In this document: positions 52,224-61,798 of the stretch, one piece after another
Layout: each line of letters opens with the position of its first letter
How positions within the stretch are numbered: the stretch's first letter is position 1
From: Acidobacteriota bacterium
GTDB lineage: Bacteria; Acidobacteriota; Terriglobia; Bryobacterales; Bryobacteraceae
Length of the DNA stretch: 64,000 nt
Direction: 5' to 3'
Assembly (NCBI GenBank): GCA_026393985.1
Contig: JAPKZB010000006.1
Span: forward strand, 79,891 to 143,890
Translations under genes and position numbers: made by a program
The notes under the pieces: generated by a model
Told to the model about the DNA's origin: nothing
Databases searched by the model: none
What the model saw: only the letters and a program-made list of their open reading frames with translations

Positions 52224-52264
52224 TGGAAGCATTCGCCGATCTGGGTATCTAGTGTTTTCTTCCT

Positions 52265-53527
52265 GTGTTTCTCAAAAACCAACCCATCGCTGTCCTCTTT
52301 CTGCTGGAGCGTATGCTGCGGGGAACGTCGACAATCGCCTCAGCCATGTTGTTAGCAAGGCACAGTACTCTTTTGGAATACGGAGAATTTGCCTCAGCGT
52401 TTTCTTTTTCACAACTCGTAGGGATGAGCGCCTCACTCGGTCTTGACCAAATCATTCAAGGCAAAGGTCCCTCATCCAGGCACCGGAGAGCTACTGTCAG
52501 CGCGGCATTGAAGCTTCGCGCTGTCACTGCATTTTTCGGGGCCTTCCTGTTCTATGCGATCTACTTATATGCGATCAACCCGAAGTCTTCTACGGTCCAA
52601 TTCGCCCTATCTGCTTTCGTCGCACTTCAGTTCGCCGATATTCTCAGCGCAATCGCCATATACTCAGATGGAGCGAGGTTATTTGTTAACAAGAAGCTCG
52701 CAATTACTGTACTCTTCAGCTGTTTTAAGGTTGGGGCTGCTGTAGCAGGCGCCAACGTTGCGTCGTATGTTATCCTCCTGTGTTTTGAACAGCTTTTGTC
52801 AGGTGTTGTCTTTTCTCGATACGCCAGAACGTTTTGGTCGCGGCCCTTTAACTTGCCATACTGTTCAATTATTCGAGACGGCACCCAGATGTCATTCGCT
52901 CAAATCGTCGTTCTGGCGTACAGCCGCCTGGACGGCCTGCTTATCCTGCAGATACTCGGCGCCGAGAGAGCAGGGGCGTTCCTTGCGGTATCTCGAATCA
53001 CGGAGGCCAGCTCGTTTATCTCTCAAGCTGTGTTATCAGGTACGTTGTCGTCACGCGCGACCCTTTTCGCGAAGAGTCCGGCGGACGCGGAATCCCTCCA
53101 TGTCGTCTCCGGCAGGCAACTGGTCACGATCTATTTCTCGTTGGGTGTTCTCGCGCTTGTGTTCGGACCAACCATTATCGATGCCACCATCGGTCCGAAG
53201 TATCGTTCCTACAGCTCCGTGTTGGTCGTCGGGCTATTTGCAAACGCTTTCGTAAGTTTGGGCCTGCTAAAGGATCAGTGGCTGCTGGCGTCCGGTAAAA
53301 TCAGGCAAATCGGGAAGACGAATCTGATTACTTTGTTTGCTAATGTGGTTGTCCTCCTAGTTCTTGTCTATCCTTTCGGCGTACTGGGCGCGTCGTATGC
53401 ATTCCTGTTGACCCAGTTTTGCTCGGCCATTCTCTCGCTCTACATAGTGGGAGAAGCGAAACTCCTACAAATGCAGTTAAGGTGTGCTGTTCCGATCATG
53501 GTGGCAAAAGGCGGCATCTTTCGGTGA
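52265..53527 (+). CDS. wzx: Oligosaccharide flippase, Wzx-like
   Basis: A 420-residue integral membrane protein of the MATE/polysaccharide transporter type, with about 12 hydrophobic segments from FASAFSFSQLVGMSASLGLD to LLTQFCSAILSLYIVG. It would turn undecaprenyl-linked repeat units across the inner membrane. The GTG start at 52265 gives MFLKNQPIAVLFLLERMLRG, a usual Wzx opening. It ends with a GTGA overlap into the next glycosyltransferase gene. Confidence 0.85.
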   Translation: MFLKNQPIAVLFLLERMLRGTSTIASAMLLARHSTLLEYGEFASAFSFSQLVGMSASLGLDQIIQGKGPSSRHRRATVSAALKLRAVTAFFGAFLFYAIYLYAINPKSSTVQFALSAFVALQFADILSAIAIYSDGARLFVNKKLAITVLFSCFKVGAAVAGANVASYVILLCFEQLLSGVVFSRYARTFWSRPFNLPYCSIIRDGTQMSFAQIVVLAYSRLDGLLILQILGAERAGAFLAVSRITEASSFISQAVLSGTLSSRATLFAKSPADAESLHVVSGRQLVTIYFSLGVLALVFGPTIIDATIGPKYRSYSSVLVVGLFANAFVSLGLLKDQWLLASGKIRQIGKTNLITLFANVVVLLVLVYPFGVLGASYAFLLTQFCSAILSLYIVGEAKLLQMQLRCAVPIMVAKGGIFR

Positions 53528-54462
53528 AGTCTAGTGCTACAGAATCTCATGACGCGTTGATTACAACGGCAGATCACGGCATTCTATTTGAAAAGTGCCT
53601 CGAATCTGTTCGCAGTCAGGTAGGAATGACGTTCTCGCAGGTCGTGATCGTAGACGACTCCCGGCATCGTCCCCTTTGTGTTGAGCCACTCCCCAATGAA
53701 ATCATAATGAGTGGCGCACGATGTGGTCAGAGCGCTGCGATCAATCTAGGACTGCGGAAGGCTACTGGCCACTACGTTCACTTGATGGATGGAGACGATC
53801 AGTGGGCAGAGTGTAAGTTGCGACGTGTTGCAAGCGCATTTAGCGAACACGCTGTGGACGTCGTATCTCATAATTTGACCTACTTTACTTTTGCTGACGG
53901 GCGCGAGTTGGGCACCGTCAGGACCGGCCCTAGCCAAAGTGGCCCTCGATCGAACATTGGCCCGACGAGTGCGATGTCATTTCGACGGAGCGCGTTACAG
54001 AGTATCGGGCCAATACCCGAGAGTATTCAAATCTGTAGCGACCAATACCTGATTTCATTGACGAACATTCTCGGGCTTCGTCGTATATACCTTGCCGAGT
54101 CCTTGGGGCGATATGTGCTGCACGGCAAGAATGGTTTCACAGGCGAGCTCACGCCGGACAGGCTAGCTAGGCGCCTAGCAGCCTTTCATTCTATCCGAGA
54201 TTCCTTAAGTGCCATAATCGGAGAAGATAGGTTTTCAGGGAACCGTAATGACGGAATGGTAAGGCACGCAGTTCGGCACATGGACCGCGAGATCACGCGA
54301 TTAATCGTGCAGAGAGAGAAGTCTGTCGCCGGCCTGATCCGCGCGCTACTTGACCGGGCCCAGAACCAGAATCCTATTGATACTTTGTACGCGGCCACCG
54401 CCGAGTTACTCTCAGCCACAAGATCAGCCGCCCGTAAGTCTCAATTCCGGCCAAACAATTAA
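53524..54462 (+). CDS. Glycosyltransferase family 2 protein
   Basis: A 312-residue inverting GT-A glycosyltransferase. N-terminal ALITTADHGILFEKCLESVRSQ, acidic strand end VVIVDDS, SGARCGQSAAINLGLRKATG and the metal-binding DXD-like MDGDDQWAE. The C-terminal half is less conserved. GTG at 53524 overlaps the flippase stop and is preferred to a longer frame that begins inside wzx. Donor and acceptor cannot be predicted. Confidence 0.85.
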   Translation: MKSSATESHDALITTADHGILFEKCLESVRSQVGMTFSQVVIVDDSRHRPLCVEPLPNEIIMSGARCGQSAAINLGLRKATGHYVHLMDGDDQWAECKLRRVASAFSEHAVDVVSHNLTYFTFADGRELGTVRTGPSQSGPRSNIGPTSAMSFRRSALQSIGPIPESIQICSDQYLISLTNILGLRRIYLAESLGRYVLHGKNGFTGELTPDRLARRLAAFHSIRDSLSAIIGEDRFSGNRNDGMVRHAVRHMDREITRLIVQREKSVAGLIRALLDRAQNQNPIDTLYAATAELLSATRSAARKSQFRPNN

Positions 54463-54497
54463 ACCTAGATATGGCAATTTGTGATACTAGAATAACC

Positions 54498-55391
54498 ATG
54501 TCAGCGAAGCCACTTATATCGGTTATAGTTCCTGTATTTAACGGAATGCCATATTTGGAAGAGTGTCTGGTGAGTATCGTTAGCCAGTCAAGAGATGGCG
54601 ACGTCGAGCTAATTGTTGTAGATGGTATGTCTACAGATGGTACAGACGAGTTGGTGAAACGGTTTGAGTCTGCGATTACCCACTACATTCGTGAAGCCGA
54701 TAATGGTCAGCTGGATGCGATTCGAAAGGGTTTAGCGATGGCCTCGGGGCAGTTTGTCTGTTATCAGTGCGCGGACGACTACTATCTCCCGGGTGGCTTT
54801 GACGAAATCCGCAAAGCAGTGGGCGGGAACTCCGGCGCGGATCTAATCTACGGCGATTTACTTCTCATTGATACGCACGGCTCACACCTTAGGACCGTTC
54901 GACATGTGGACGCAAGCCTGGAGGCACTAAGGTACAGTGCCTTTCATACGACAAGCCAAGTTACATTCTGGAGTAGGAAGGTAAATGCACGCCTGATTGA
55001 AGTATTGCCTATGATTGATCTCACCTTGGGCATGGAACGGTTTATTTTCTCAGTAGTCCTTTATCACGCCACATCGTTTGTGCGAATCCGCGCGGTCTTA
55101 GGTGCCTTTCGAGTTCACGCGGGATCCAAAACGCTCATTTCCAGGCACGATGCCGCGCTACGCGAGGCGGAACACCATTTGATGAACCGAACATTATCCG
55201 ATCTTGGCATCATCCCCAAACTGAGTGCTGTCAGGTTCTGTACTCTGCATTTCAAGAAACTGTGGCAATTGGCAAGCGAAGGGCACTGGTCTGAATTGTG
55301 GTATTTGATGAGAAATATCGTCAAGGTTCCCAAGTTCTTTGGGTACGAATTTCGCGGATGGGGCAGAGAGCCGGAATCGAAACAGCCGTGA
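54498..55391 (+). CDS. Glycosyltransferase family 2 protein
   Basis: A 297-residue GT-A enzyme: LISVIVPVFNGMPYLEECLV, LIVVDGMSTDGTDELV, IREADNGQLDAIRKGLAMAS and the DXD-like CADDYYLPGG. The block ADNGQLDAIRKG is frequent in enzymes of O-antigen clusters. ATG 54498 lies directly at the conserved strand; ATG 54471 would add nine residues. Follows the previous glycosyltransferase within 36 bp. Confidence 0.86.
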   Translation: MSAKPLISVIVPVFNGMPYLEECLVSIVSQSRDGDVELIVVDGMSTDGTDELVKRFESAITHYIREADNGQLDAIRKGLAMASGQFVCYQCADDYYLPGGFDEIRKAVGGNSGADLIYGDLLLIDTHGSHLRTVRHVDASLEALRYSAFHTTSQVTFWSRKVNARLIEVLPMIDLTLGMERFIFSVVLYHATSFVRIRAVLGAFRVHAGSKTLISRHDAALREAEHHLMNRTLSDLGIIPKLSAVRFCTLHFKKLWQLASEGHWSELWYLMRNIVKVPKFFGYEFRGWGREPESKQP

Positions 55392-55495
55392 TTAAAGTGA
55401 CTCTTCAACCTAATCAAAAATCAAGACTAAAGATTCACCGCCAAAGCGATTCGGCCAATGGTAAATGTTCGGATTAAGACGATCGGACCCCTGAC

Positions 55496-56875
55496 GTGTT
55501 CTTTGTCTCCCTCATCTTATTCGTCTGCGTCTTGATTTGCCTAGCCTTTAGGTATCGAGATCTTCTTCACCCGATGTTCTTTATCGGATGCTTTTGGTTC
55601 CATTTGTACTTTCTTCAACCCCTGATCGAGGAATCGCTAGGGCGCACACAGGCGGGCGAATATGCAGCCGGGGCGTTTTTGACGGCGCTAAGCCTTCCGG
55701 CGCTCTGGTTTGGGTTTTGGCTGTACGAATCATATGCCGGGAACCGTTTTCGATCCCAAGTGAATTCTCGACAACAGTCTTGGGATGTCTATCAAGTTGA
55801 GCGCGTAGCGGTTGTATGGTTAGCAGTTACCGATCTTGTACGAGCGTTCTTATTCAGTCGCGGCGCCTTCGTCCAAGGAAGTACCTCCAGCTTGGACGGG
55901 CCGATAAATCTAAGTGCCCCTGAAAAACTAGTGGGGCAGTTCGTGTTTAGTTCCGGCGCGGGCGGAAACGCTTTGATAGTGATGTCAGTATTGATGATTA
56001 TGTACCTGCGCCAAGGTGCTGCCGGCTTTCAAGCGAAAAGGTCCTACTTTCTCCTCGGTGTGACGCTTGCTCATGAATTTTTGTGGTCGGTTATCGGGGG
56101 ATGGCGATCGTTTCTGCCAATTTCTGCCCTACTCCTGGGATACATCGCCATTAGGCAGGGCAGTAGGGTAAGGCTCTGGCGGGTCGCAGTGTCCTTCGCT
56201 CTTTTGTACGTTTTGTTTGTCCCGCTGAGGCCGATCTTACTTGGTTACAGGGTTGGAGTTGGAGTGTTGGGCATACGTGAGTTTGGTGACATTCCCGATC
56301 TCATTGCCCGAAGCGTCGCGGAAGCGGAGACAATAACAAGAGATGAGTCCGGGTTTGTTGCGGCGCTAGAAAACTTTCTCATTCTCGATGCGCACCAAAA
56401 TCTTCGGTCATTCTTGGAGATAGTTCCAAACCAAGTGGACTGGTATTTCGGTAGGACTATTTTCCTCCAGCTTCTCCGATACCCACTTCAGTGGCTTGGT
56501 ATGACTGACAATGCGCTTTACCTTGATACTGGTGTCCAAAACTGGCTCTTTCGGGATCTAGGTGTCATTCCACCAAACGAGACCGCATCGTTCTTGACTA
56601 CACCTTTTCACGGCGAATTGTACATTAATTTTGGAATCCTAGCGTTTCCTGGGCTGATGCTTTTGGGCTTCGTGGGCTCGTGGACATGGTCCAAGACATC
56701 GTCTCCTAATTGCGACCGTACAGTCTTCTTGGAGCTAATGTTCCTATATTACTTTGTCTATCAAGGGTCCTATTACAGCATTGGCACACTGGCTGTGCTT
56801 TTGATTACGAAGGCTCTGTTTGTTCTGCCCTTGCTTTCGCTTGTCGGCGGAAGACCAACTGTATCTAAAGTCTAA
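55496..56875 (+). CDS. wzy: Wzy-like oligosaccharide repeat polymerase
   Basis: A 459-residue protein with about 10-12 membrane segments, beginning FFVSLILFVCVLICLAF, and a large loop between segments in the second half (residues about 265-350, rich in acidic residues). This layout and its place between flippase and glycosyltransferases fit a Wzy polymerase or an O-antigen-ligase-like protein. Motif conservation is weak in this family, so the call rests on topology and context. GTG start at 55496; no clear ribosome site. Confidence 0.75.
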   Translation: MFFVSLILFVCVLICLAFRYRDLLHPMFFIGCFWFHLYFLQPLIEESLGRTQAGEYAAGAFLTALSLPALWFGFWLYESYAGNRFRSQVNSRQQSWDVYQVERVAVVWLAVTDLVRAFLFSRGAFVQGSTSSLDGPINLSAPEKLVGQFVFSSGAGGNALIVMSVLMIMYLRQGAAGFQAKRSYFLLGVTLAHEFLWSVIGGWRSFLPISALLLGYIAIRQGSRVRLWRVAVSFALLYVLFVPLRPILLGYRVGVGVLGIREFGDIPDLIARSVAEAETITRDESGFVAALENFLILDAHQNLRSFLEIVPNQVDWYFGRTIFLQLLRYPLQWLGMTDNALYLDTGVQNWLFRDLGVIPPNETASFLTTPFHGELYINFGILAFPGLMLLGFVGSWTWSKTSSPNCDRTVFLELMFLYYFVYQGSYYSIGTLAVLLITKALFVLPLLSLVGGRPTVSKV

Positions 56876-57136
56876 CCGTCTTGATGGCAAGCGGCTTTGT
56901 TTGACTGATGCAATCGGCATTCAAACCTCACTTGAAAAAATGGTGTCATTGAAAACTTCTACGCTATATCCCACCTGCTTGTATCTCTCTTTTCCATCAT
57001 GCGTTTGCGATAGCTTGGCCAGTTCGGCTCTATGGGGCACGACTGGCCATTTCAAAACGCCGTGACGTTTGGGCTGTGCTTCTTACCGGTCCATTCTCTA
57101 ATAGTCAGTTGTTGGCGAAAACTTGTTGAGGTATCT
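56876..57136. other. Spacer within the EPS cluster
   Basis: About 260 bp with no recognisable gene. GAGG at 57128-57131 is the ribosome site of the next gene. Confidence 0.4.
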
Positions 57137-58294
57137 TTGCGAATTACAATTGTTACGGGGCCGTTTCTGTCAGTGCCTCCCGGACGAGCCGGATCGGTAG
57201 AGCGCCGCTGGTTTTATTTCGCTCACTTGCTTGCCTCAAGTGGTCATGAAGTAAACCTCATCTCGAAACATCCGGAGACCGGCGGAAGTGTCGTGCCGAC
57301 GATTTCTCCTAGCGGAGACTCTCGGACGCCCGGCAGAATACCTTCCGTGATAACGATCGACGGTTATGACCGTGGGCGCACGATCTTGGTGGACTTGTAC
57401 TTCGACCTGCTTTATTCGCTTCGATGTCTTCGCGTTCTAGGGAAGTGCGATGTAATAGTTACGAATACATTTTGGCTGCCAATCCTTCTTGGCTTTCTCG
57501 TAGACCCCGGACGTGTTATGGTCGACGTGGCTCGAAGGCCCAAGTGGCAGTTGTTACTCTATTGGAGAGTATCCGGTTTTCGAGTCGCAAGCGAGTCGGT
57601 CCGGAGAGCCATAATCAAGCAATCACCTTGGTTGCGTCGTCGAATTGTGAAAATCCCAAATCCAATAGATGTTGCCACGTTTAACGCTGAGTCCAGAACT
57701 TGCTCGACCTCCGAGTTCACTGTGATGTACGGTGGCCGCATTCATCCTGAGAAGGGAATTCATCTTCTAGTGAGCGCGATGCACCTCGTTGCTGCTGCCC
57801 GTCCGAACATCGTGACAAATTTAATCGTGGTCGGCGTGATCTCTCGCTCGGATGGCGGGGGAGGGGACAGTTATCTCGAAGACCTTCGGACCCTCGGGCA
57901 AGGGCTTCGGCTTGAGTTTTTGCCACCGATTTATGACCGCTCTGGATTCGCAGAACTGCTTCGTCGCGTGACTGTGTTTTGCTATCCTTCACTCGCGGAG
58001 AAAGGCGAGTCTTTCGGCGTTGCACCTTTAGAAGCCATGGCTTGTGGTGCGGTGCCCATCGTATCTGATCTTCCGTGTTTTAAAGAATACGTGATCCACG
58101 GGTCAAATGGACTTGTTTTCGACCACCGCCGTGATGGAGCGTCAGCACTGGCGATGCAACTGATTTGGCTCATCGATAACAAAGACAAGCGTGAGCAACT
58201 TCGGCTAGCTGGCCAGGCGCATGCGGGTGCCTTTGGTTTCGCTGAATGTGCAATGATCCTGGAAGAGAAATTGGAGGGAATGTGCAAGGCGTGA
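57137..58294 (+). CDS. Glycosyltransferase family 4 protein
   Basis: A 385-residue retaining GT-B enzyme. N-terminal RITIVTGPFLSVPPGRAGSV; C-terminal donor domain with VMYGGRIHPEKGIHLLVSA, PPIYDRSGFAELLRRV and the E-x7-E region GESFGVAPLEAMACGAVPIV. The TTG at 57137 has GAGG five bases upstream and aligns with the paralogue that starts MKIAIVLGPF, so it is preferred to an ATG at 57032. Similar in sequence to the next gene along its whole length, a tandem duplication. Confidence 0.88.
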   Translation: MRITIVTGPFLSVPPGRAGSVERRWFYFAHLLASSGHEVNLISKHPETGGSVVPTISPSGDSRTPGRIPSVITIDGYDRGRTILVDLYFDLLYSLRCLRVLGKCDVIVTNTFWLPILLGFLVDPGRVMVDVARRPKWQLLLYWRVSGFRVASESVRRAIIKQSPWLRRRIVKIPNPIDVATFNAESRTCSTSEFTVMYGGRIHPEKGIHLLVSAMHLVAAARPNIVTNLIVVGVISRSDGGGGDSYLEDLRTLGQGLRLEFLPPIYDRSGFAELLRRVTVFCYPSLAEKGESFGVAPLEAMACGAVPIVSDLPCFKEYVIHGSNGLVFDHRRDGASALAMQLIWLIDNKDKREQLRLAGQAHAGAFGFAECAMILEEKLEGMCKA

Positions 58295-59448
58295 CATTGC
58301 CCACTATGAAGATTGCAATTGTGTTGGGCCCATTCATGTCTATTCCTCCGGAAAATAGCGGGGCGGTCGAAAAGGTGTGGTCTAGCTTTGCGGAGAAGTT
58401 TGTTGCCTTAGGTCATGAGGTAACTCTGTTCGCCAAGAGGCCTTGCAGGAGAGAGGTCCAGTCGGTTATTCCTGGCCACGTTGTGTGGATTCCAGGCTTT
58501 GAACGATCTCGCATTATCGCGTGGGATATCGTGAGAGATTTCGTCTACTCTTGTCGAGTGCTTGCTCGTATGCCGGATGCTGACGTAATTGTGACCAATA
58601 CATTCTGGATGCCGGTTTTGCTTTCTGTATTTGGCGACAGGGAAAGCAAGATTTGGGTCAATGTAGATCGTCGACCACGAGCACACTTGGTGCTGTACCT
58701 CGGCGCTTCCAAGTTGCGGGTACCGAGCAGTGCAATGCGCGAACTGGTGCCCTCATGGCCACGCAGTTTACGCAGCAAAACCATCGTAGTGCCTAATGCT
58801 ATTGAGTTACAGTACTTTTCTGATTTAAAGGAGAAAGTGGAGGGTTGTATGCCCGTGATCACTTTTGCCGGTCGCCTTCACCCCGAAAAGCAAGTACACC
58901 TTGTCGCTGCGGCATATCGGAAAGTTCGCGATTCAGGTGTGGACTGCAGGCTCGAATTGATCGGGTCCGCCGAACCTGCACTCGGTGGTGGGGGCGAGAG
59001 CTATCTTTCGGACATTCGCTCCGCCGCAGGGCCGTATCCAATCTCAGAGGTTGGATATCTTGCAGATAAGGCTCAACTAGCTAACTTCTTAGGAAAGGCG
59101 CACCTGTTCGTGTACCCGAGCGCGAAAGATAGCGGGGAGACCTTTGGCGTGGCGCCACTAGAAGCGATGGCGGCGGGCTGCGTCCCGATCGTTTCGGCTC
59201 TAAAGTGTTTTTCAGATTTTGTTCGAAATGGTGTCAACGGCTATGTTGGCGACTTCACTGGCCCAGAGGCGGCCGATAGCCTTGCTTCGGTGATCTTGGG
59301 CGCTCTTGCTCTCCCCGGCAAACTCAACGCGATGTCGAGAGAGGCTAGGCTGTCCGCTGCACAATTTGGTGTATCTGCGATCTCGGAAAGGGTTTTGTGT
59401 GAGTTTGAGAAGTTGTTGTCTGATGATGGAGAGGTTATCGTAGAATGA
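58291..59448 (+). CDS. Glycosyltransferase family 4 protein, paralogue of the preceding gene
   Basis: A 385-residue GT-B enzyme: MKIAIVLGPFMSIPPENSGA, DVIVTNTFWMPVLLSVFG, ITFAGRLHPEKQVHLVAAA and GETFGVAPLEAMAAGCVPIV. GTG 58291 overlaps the stop of the previous gene (GTGA), while ATG 58306 is the homology-based alternative that removes five residues. The shared TNTFW block and the GGGGxSYL loop with the preceding enzyme show recent common origin, with probable use of related donors. Confidence 0.88.
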   Translation: MTLPTMKIAIVLGPFMSIPPENSGAVEKVWSSFAEKFVALGHEVTLFAKRPCRREVQSVIPGHVVWIPGFERSRIIAWDIVRDFVYSCRVLARMPDADVIVTNTFWMPVLLSVFGDRESKIWVNVDRRPRAHLVLYLGASKLRVPSSAMRELVPSWPRSLRSKTIVVPNAIELQYFSDLKEKVEGCMPVITFAGRLHPEKQVHLVAAAYRKVRDSGVDCRLELIGSAEPALGGGGESYLSDIRSAAGPYPISEVGYLADKAQLANFLGKAHLFVYPSAKDSGETFGVAPLEAMAAGCVPIVSALKCFSDFVRNGVNGYVGDFTGPEAADSLASVILGALALPGKLNAMSREARLSAAQFGVSAISERVLCEFEKLLSDDGEVIVE

Positions 59449-60317
59449 CATCGCCAGAGACGCCGCTTATTGGGGTGATCATCCTAACCAAGAACGAGGG
59501 CATACATATCGAGCGCGCAATACGCTCTATCGTGGAACAACGTGTTCGGGTCCTTGTTATTGATTCCGGTAGTACGGACGCCACAAGGGAGTTGGCGGTC
59601 GCGTTAGGCGCGACGGTCATCGAACGCCCCTTTCGGAACTATGCTGATCAGTTTCAGTTTGGCATTGATAACTTTCCATGGGAAGTGGATTGGTTGGTTC
59701 GTCTAGATGCTGATGAGTTTGTTGAGCCTGGCTTTGTTTCCGAACTGGTTTCAAGGATTAGAGAGTGCGATAGCGATGTAACCGCTTTCGTGGTGAAAAG
59801 AAAAATGTATTTTTTGGGTCGTTGGATTCGGTATGGCGGAATGCATCCCCTTTGGATGCTCAGGGTCTGGCGACAGGGGATGGGTAGAATCGAAGGCCGC
59901 TGGATGGACGAGCATATCCTTGTGCGTGAAGGTACAGTGGCACGGCTTCAAAGTTCAATTGTCGATGATAACCGCAAGGGATTGGGGTTTTTCGTAGAGA
60001 AGCATGTCGGTTATTCGGAGCGCGAAGCACGGGATCTAGGTGTCCAAAGCACGAGAACCACTGACGTTGGTCTTGTCGGACAAGCACTAATGAAACGCAG
60101 ACTAAAGGGCGTTTACGCTGGATGCCCGCTCTTGTTCCGCGCCTTTGCATTCTGGGCCGTCCGGTACTTTATCCTATTTGGATTTTTAGATGGATACCCT
60201 GGTTTGATTTATCACTTTTTGCAGTGTTGTTGGTATAGATTCCTTGTAGATGCCCGACTCTTCGAGGTTGCCCAAGTTTCGGCTACGTTACAAGACAGCC
60301 GAGGGTCTCAACGTTGA
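59445..60317 (+). CDS. Glycosyltransferase family 2 protein, WaaE/KdtX-like
   Basis: A 290-residue GT-A enzyme: LIGVIILTKNEGIHIERAIR, VLVIDSGSTDATRELA, RNYADQFQFGID, and the DXD in RLDADEFVEP. The FRNYADQ pattern and RYGGMHPLWMLRVWRQG recall WaaE-type transferases. A hydrophobic region near the C-terminus (FRAFAFWAVRYFILFGF) suggests membrane contact. Coupled to the previous gene by a 4 bp ATGA overlap. Confidence 0.86.
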   Translation: MTSPETPLIGVIILTKNEGIHIERAIRSIVEQRVRVLVIDSGSTDATRELAVALGATVIERPFRNYADQFQFGIDNFPWEVDWLVRLDADEFVEPGFVSELVSRIRECDSDVTAFVVKRKMYFLGRWIRYGGMHPLWMLRVWRQGMGRIEGRWMDEHILVREGTVARLQSSIVDDNRKGLGFFVEKHVGYSEREARDLGVQSTRTTDVGLVGQALMKRRLKGVYAGCPLLFRAFAFWAVRYFILFGFLDGYPGLIYHFLQCCWYRFLVDARLFEVAQVSATLQDSRGSQR

Positions 60318-60357
60318 AGTACGCTTGGCGTTTCTTTGGTATCAGCTGATGCGCTAG

Positions 60358-60546
60358 ATGAGCGTATATCGCTATTTAGATATTGCCACTGACGGATGGC
60401 GGGTCAGGGCAGCAGCTGCATATGAGCCTATTTTCGGGAATCGGGTTGCCCGTAAGCTATGGATCGATTTGGTTGTTTTCGACAAAAGAGCCGGGGGATT
60501 AAAGTCGTTCGGTCCCAGCCCGCGGATGATCTCGTTGAGTTTCTAG
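60358..60546 (+). CDS. Short hypothetical frame, doubtful
   Basis: A 62-residue frame (MSVYRYLDIATDGWRVRAAAAY...) with no ribosome site and no family resemblance. It may be a degenerate gene fragment between a glycosyltransferase and a methyltransferase. Confidence 0.25.
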   Translation: MSVYRYLDIATDGWRVRAAAAYEPIFGNRVARKLWIDLVVFDKRAGGLKSFGPSPRMISLSF

Positions 60547-60562
60547 TAACAATGGAGAACAT

Positions 60563-61378
60563 ATGCTATTGGTTTTGAGCGAACTTATCAGCGCTAAAGT
60601 GGATAAGCGGGTTAAAGACCTTGAAAGGCGACTGATTGAATTTTATCAGACCGATGCTCAGTATCCTGCCTATCTGACCCCTCCTTCCAAGAACTGTTGG
60701 CATCAAGTAATACTATCCTCTATCCTTCGAAAAATTGACGATACCAAGGATCGAAAGATACGTGTTTTGGAAGTTGGAGCAGGATCGACTACCTTCTTGT
60801 CGTGCCTCGGCGAAATTGAGGATAGGGTAGAGTTCGTGGCGCATGATATTACCGATCGTAATCGATCGTACCTTTCATCGCACTCTCACCGCTCTGTCTT
60901 TGGTCCGCTTGAAGAGCTCGAAGAGGTAGGGAAGTTCGACATTATCTTCTCGCTCTTCGTGATGGAACATCTAGTTCGGCCGCTTGAGCACTGTAGGCTC
61001 ATCAGCAAAATGTTGATCAAGGGTGGGTCGCATATCGTTGTGTGTCCGAGATACGACCTCCCAGGTTATGTTTGCCCGTCGTTGCGCCGGGTTGGCGTGT
61101 TCGGAGTCGGCTTTGCGGAAATGCGTGCAAAGGCCTTGCTGTTGGGCTTGATTTGCTCTTTGCGAGCCGGTTACCTTGTCAACGCCAATCCGGCAGTACT
61201 GCGAGGCGCGTGGTTTAGGGATGCTGACGCGGTTCACCTGGTATCGGGCGTGCTATTGGATCGTTGGCATCGCCGGAATCGCTTCTCGATACTACGGCCC
61301 AAGCTAGAGTATTTCGGCGACGGCAATGCCTTGTTTCGGCGGTTGTGCGTGCTGGTGAGGGAGTATGTCCTCCGCTAG
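60563..61378 (+). CDS. Class I SAM-dependent methyltransferase
   Basis: A 271-residue protein with motif I VLEVGAGSTTFLSCLGE, VAHDITDRNR at the second strand, FDIIFSLFVMEHLVRPLEHC (the post-IV block of methyltransferase domain 11/12) and LIKGGSHIVVCPRYDLPGY. It probably methylates a sugar of the polysaccharide or a lipid intermediate. The C-terminal 90 residues are a less conserved cap. ATG 60563 follows GGAGAAC, a fair ribosome site. Confidence 0.85.
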   Translation: MLLVLSELISAKVDKRVKDLERRLIEFYQTDAQYPAYLTPPSKNCWHQVILSSILRKIDDTKDRKIRVLEVGAGSTTFLSCLGEIEDRVEFVAHDITDRNRSYLSSHSHRSVFGPLEELEEVGKFDIIFSLFVMEHLVRPLEHCRLISKMLIKGGSHIVVCPRYDLPGYVCPSLRRVGVFGVGFAEMRAKALLLGLICSLRAGYLVNANPAVLRGAWFRDADAVHLVSGVLLDRWHRRNRFSILRPKLEYFGDGNALFRRLCVLVREYVLR

Positions 61379-61798
61379 GTTACGCGCGTCTGTCACGTTC
61401 AGTTGCGAGGATCGGTTCGGCGATGAATTTACGGCGGGAAGATCTGAAGTTTTGAAAGTGGTTGTCATGGAGGAGCGTGCTTTGACCTTTAATCTTATGC
61501 CGTAAGTGTTGATTGTGAAGTCACACGGGTATCGATTTGTTTTACAAGTCCGTTCGATTCGAAGGAGGTACTGCTCTTCGATCCGATCATCTGTTGAATT
61601 AGGCGCTTGGTCGGCCTGAATAGTGTCGCTCACTGATTGAGCTTACCAGCCAAGGATAACGGTATGCGGGAGTGGCCTTTGCTAGTGAGTATTTGTAAAG
61701 GTGATGTTGTACAAAGTGGCGCTCAATCCTTGTAAGGGAAGTTGCCCGATGGTGTCTTTGTGTTGCGGCCAGAATGGTGTGGGATAGAGAGGCTGGTG
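61379..61798. other. Non-coding spacer in the EPS cluster
   Basis: About 420 bp, relatively AT-rich, without a recognisable gene. AGAGAGG at 61786-61792 serves the next gene. An ATG at 61742 in frame with that gene would read through the last part of the spacer but gives atypical residues. Confidence 0.45.

Noticed and set aside
60358-60546. Small gene between a glycosyltransferase and a methyltransferase
   Set aside because: Listed only with low confidence: no ribosome site, no homology pattern, and length within chance expectation.
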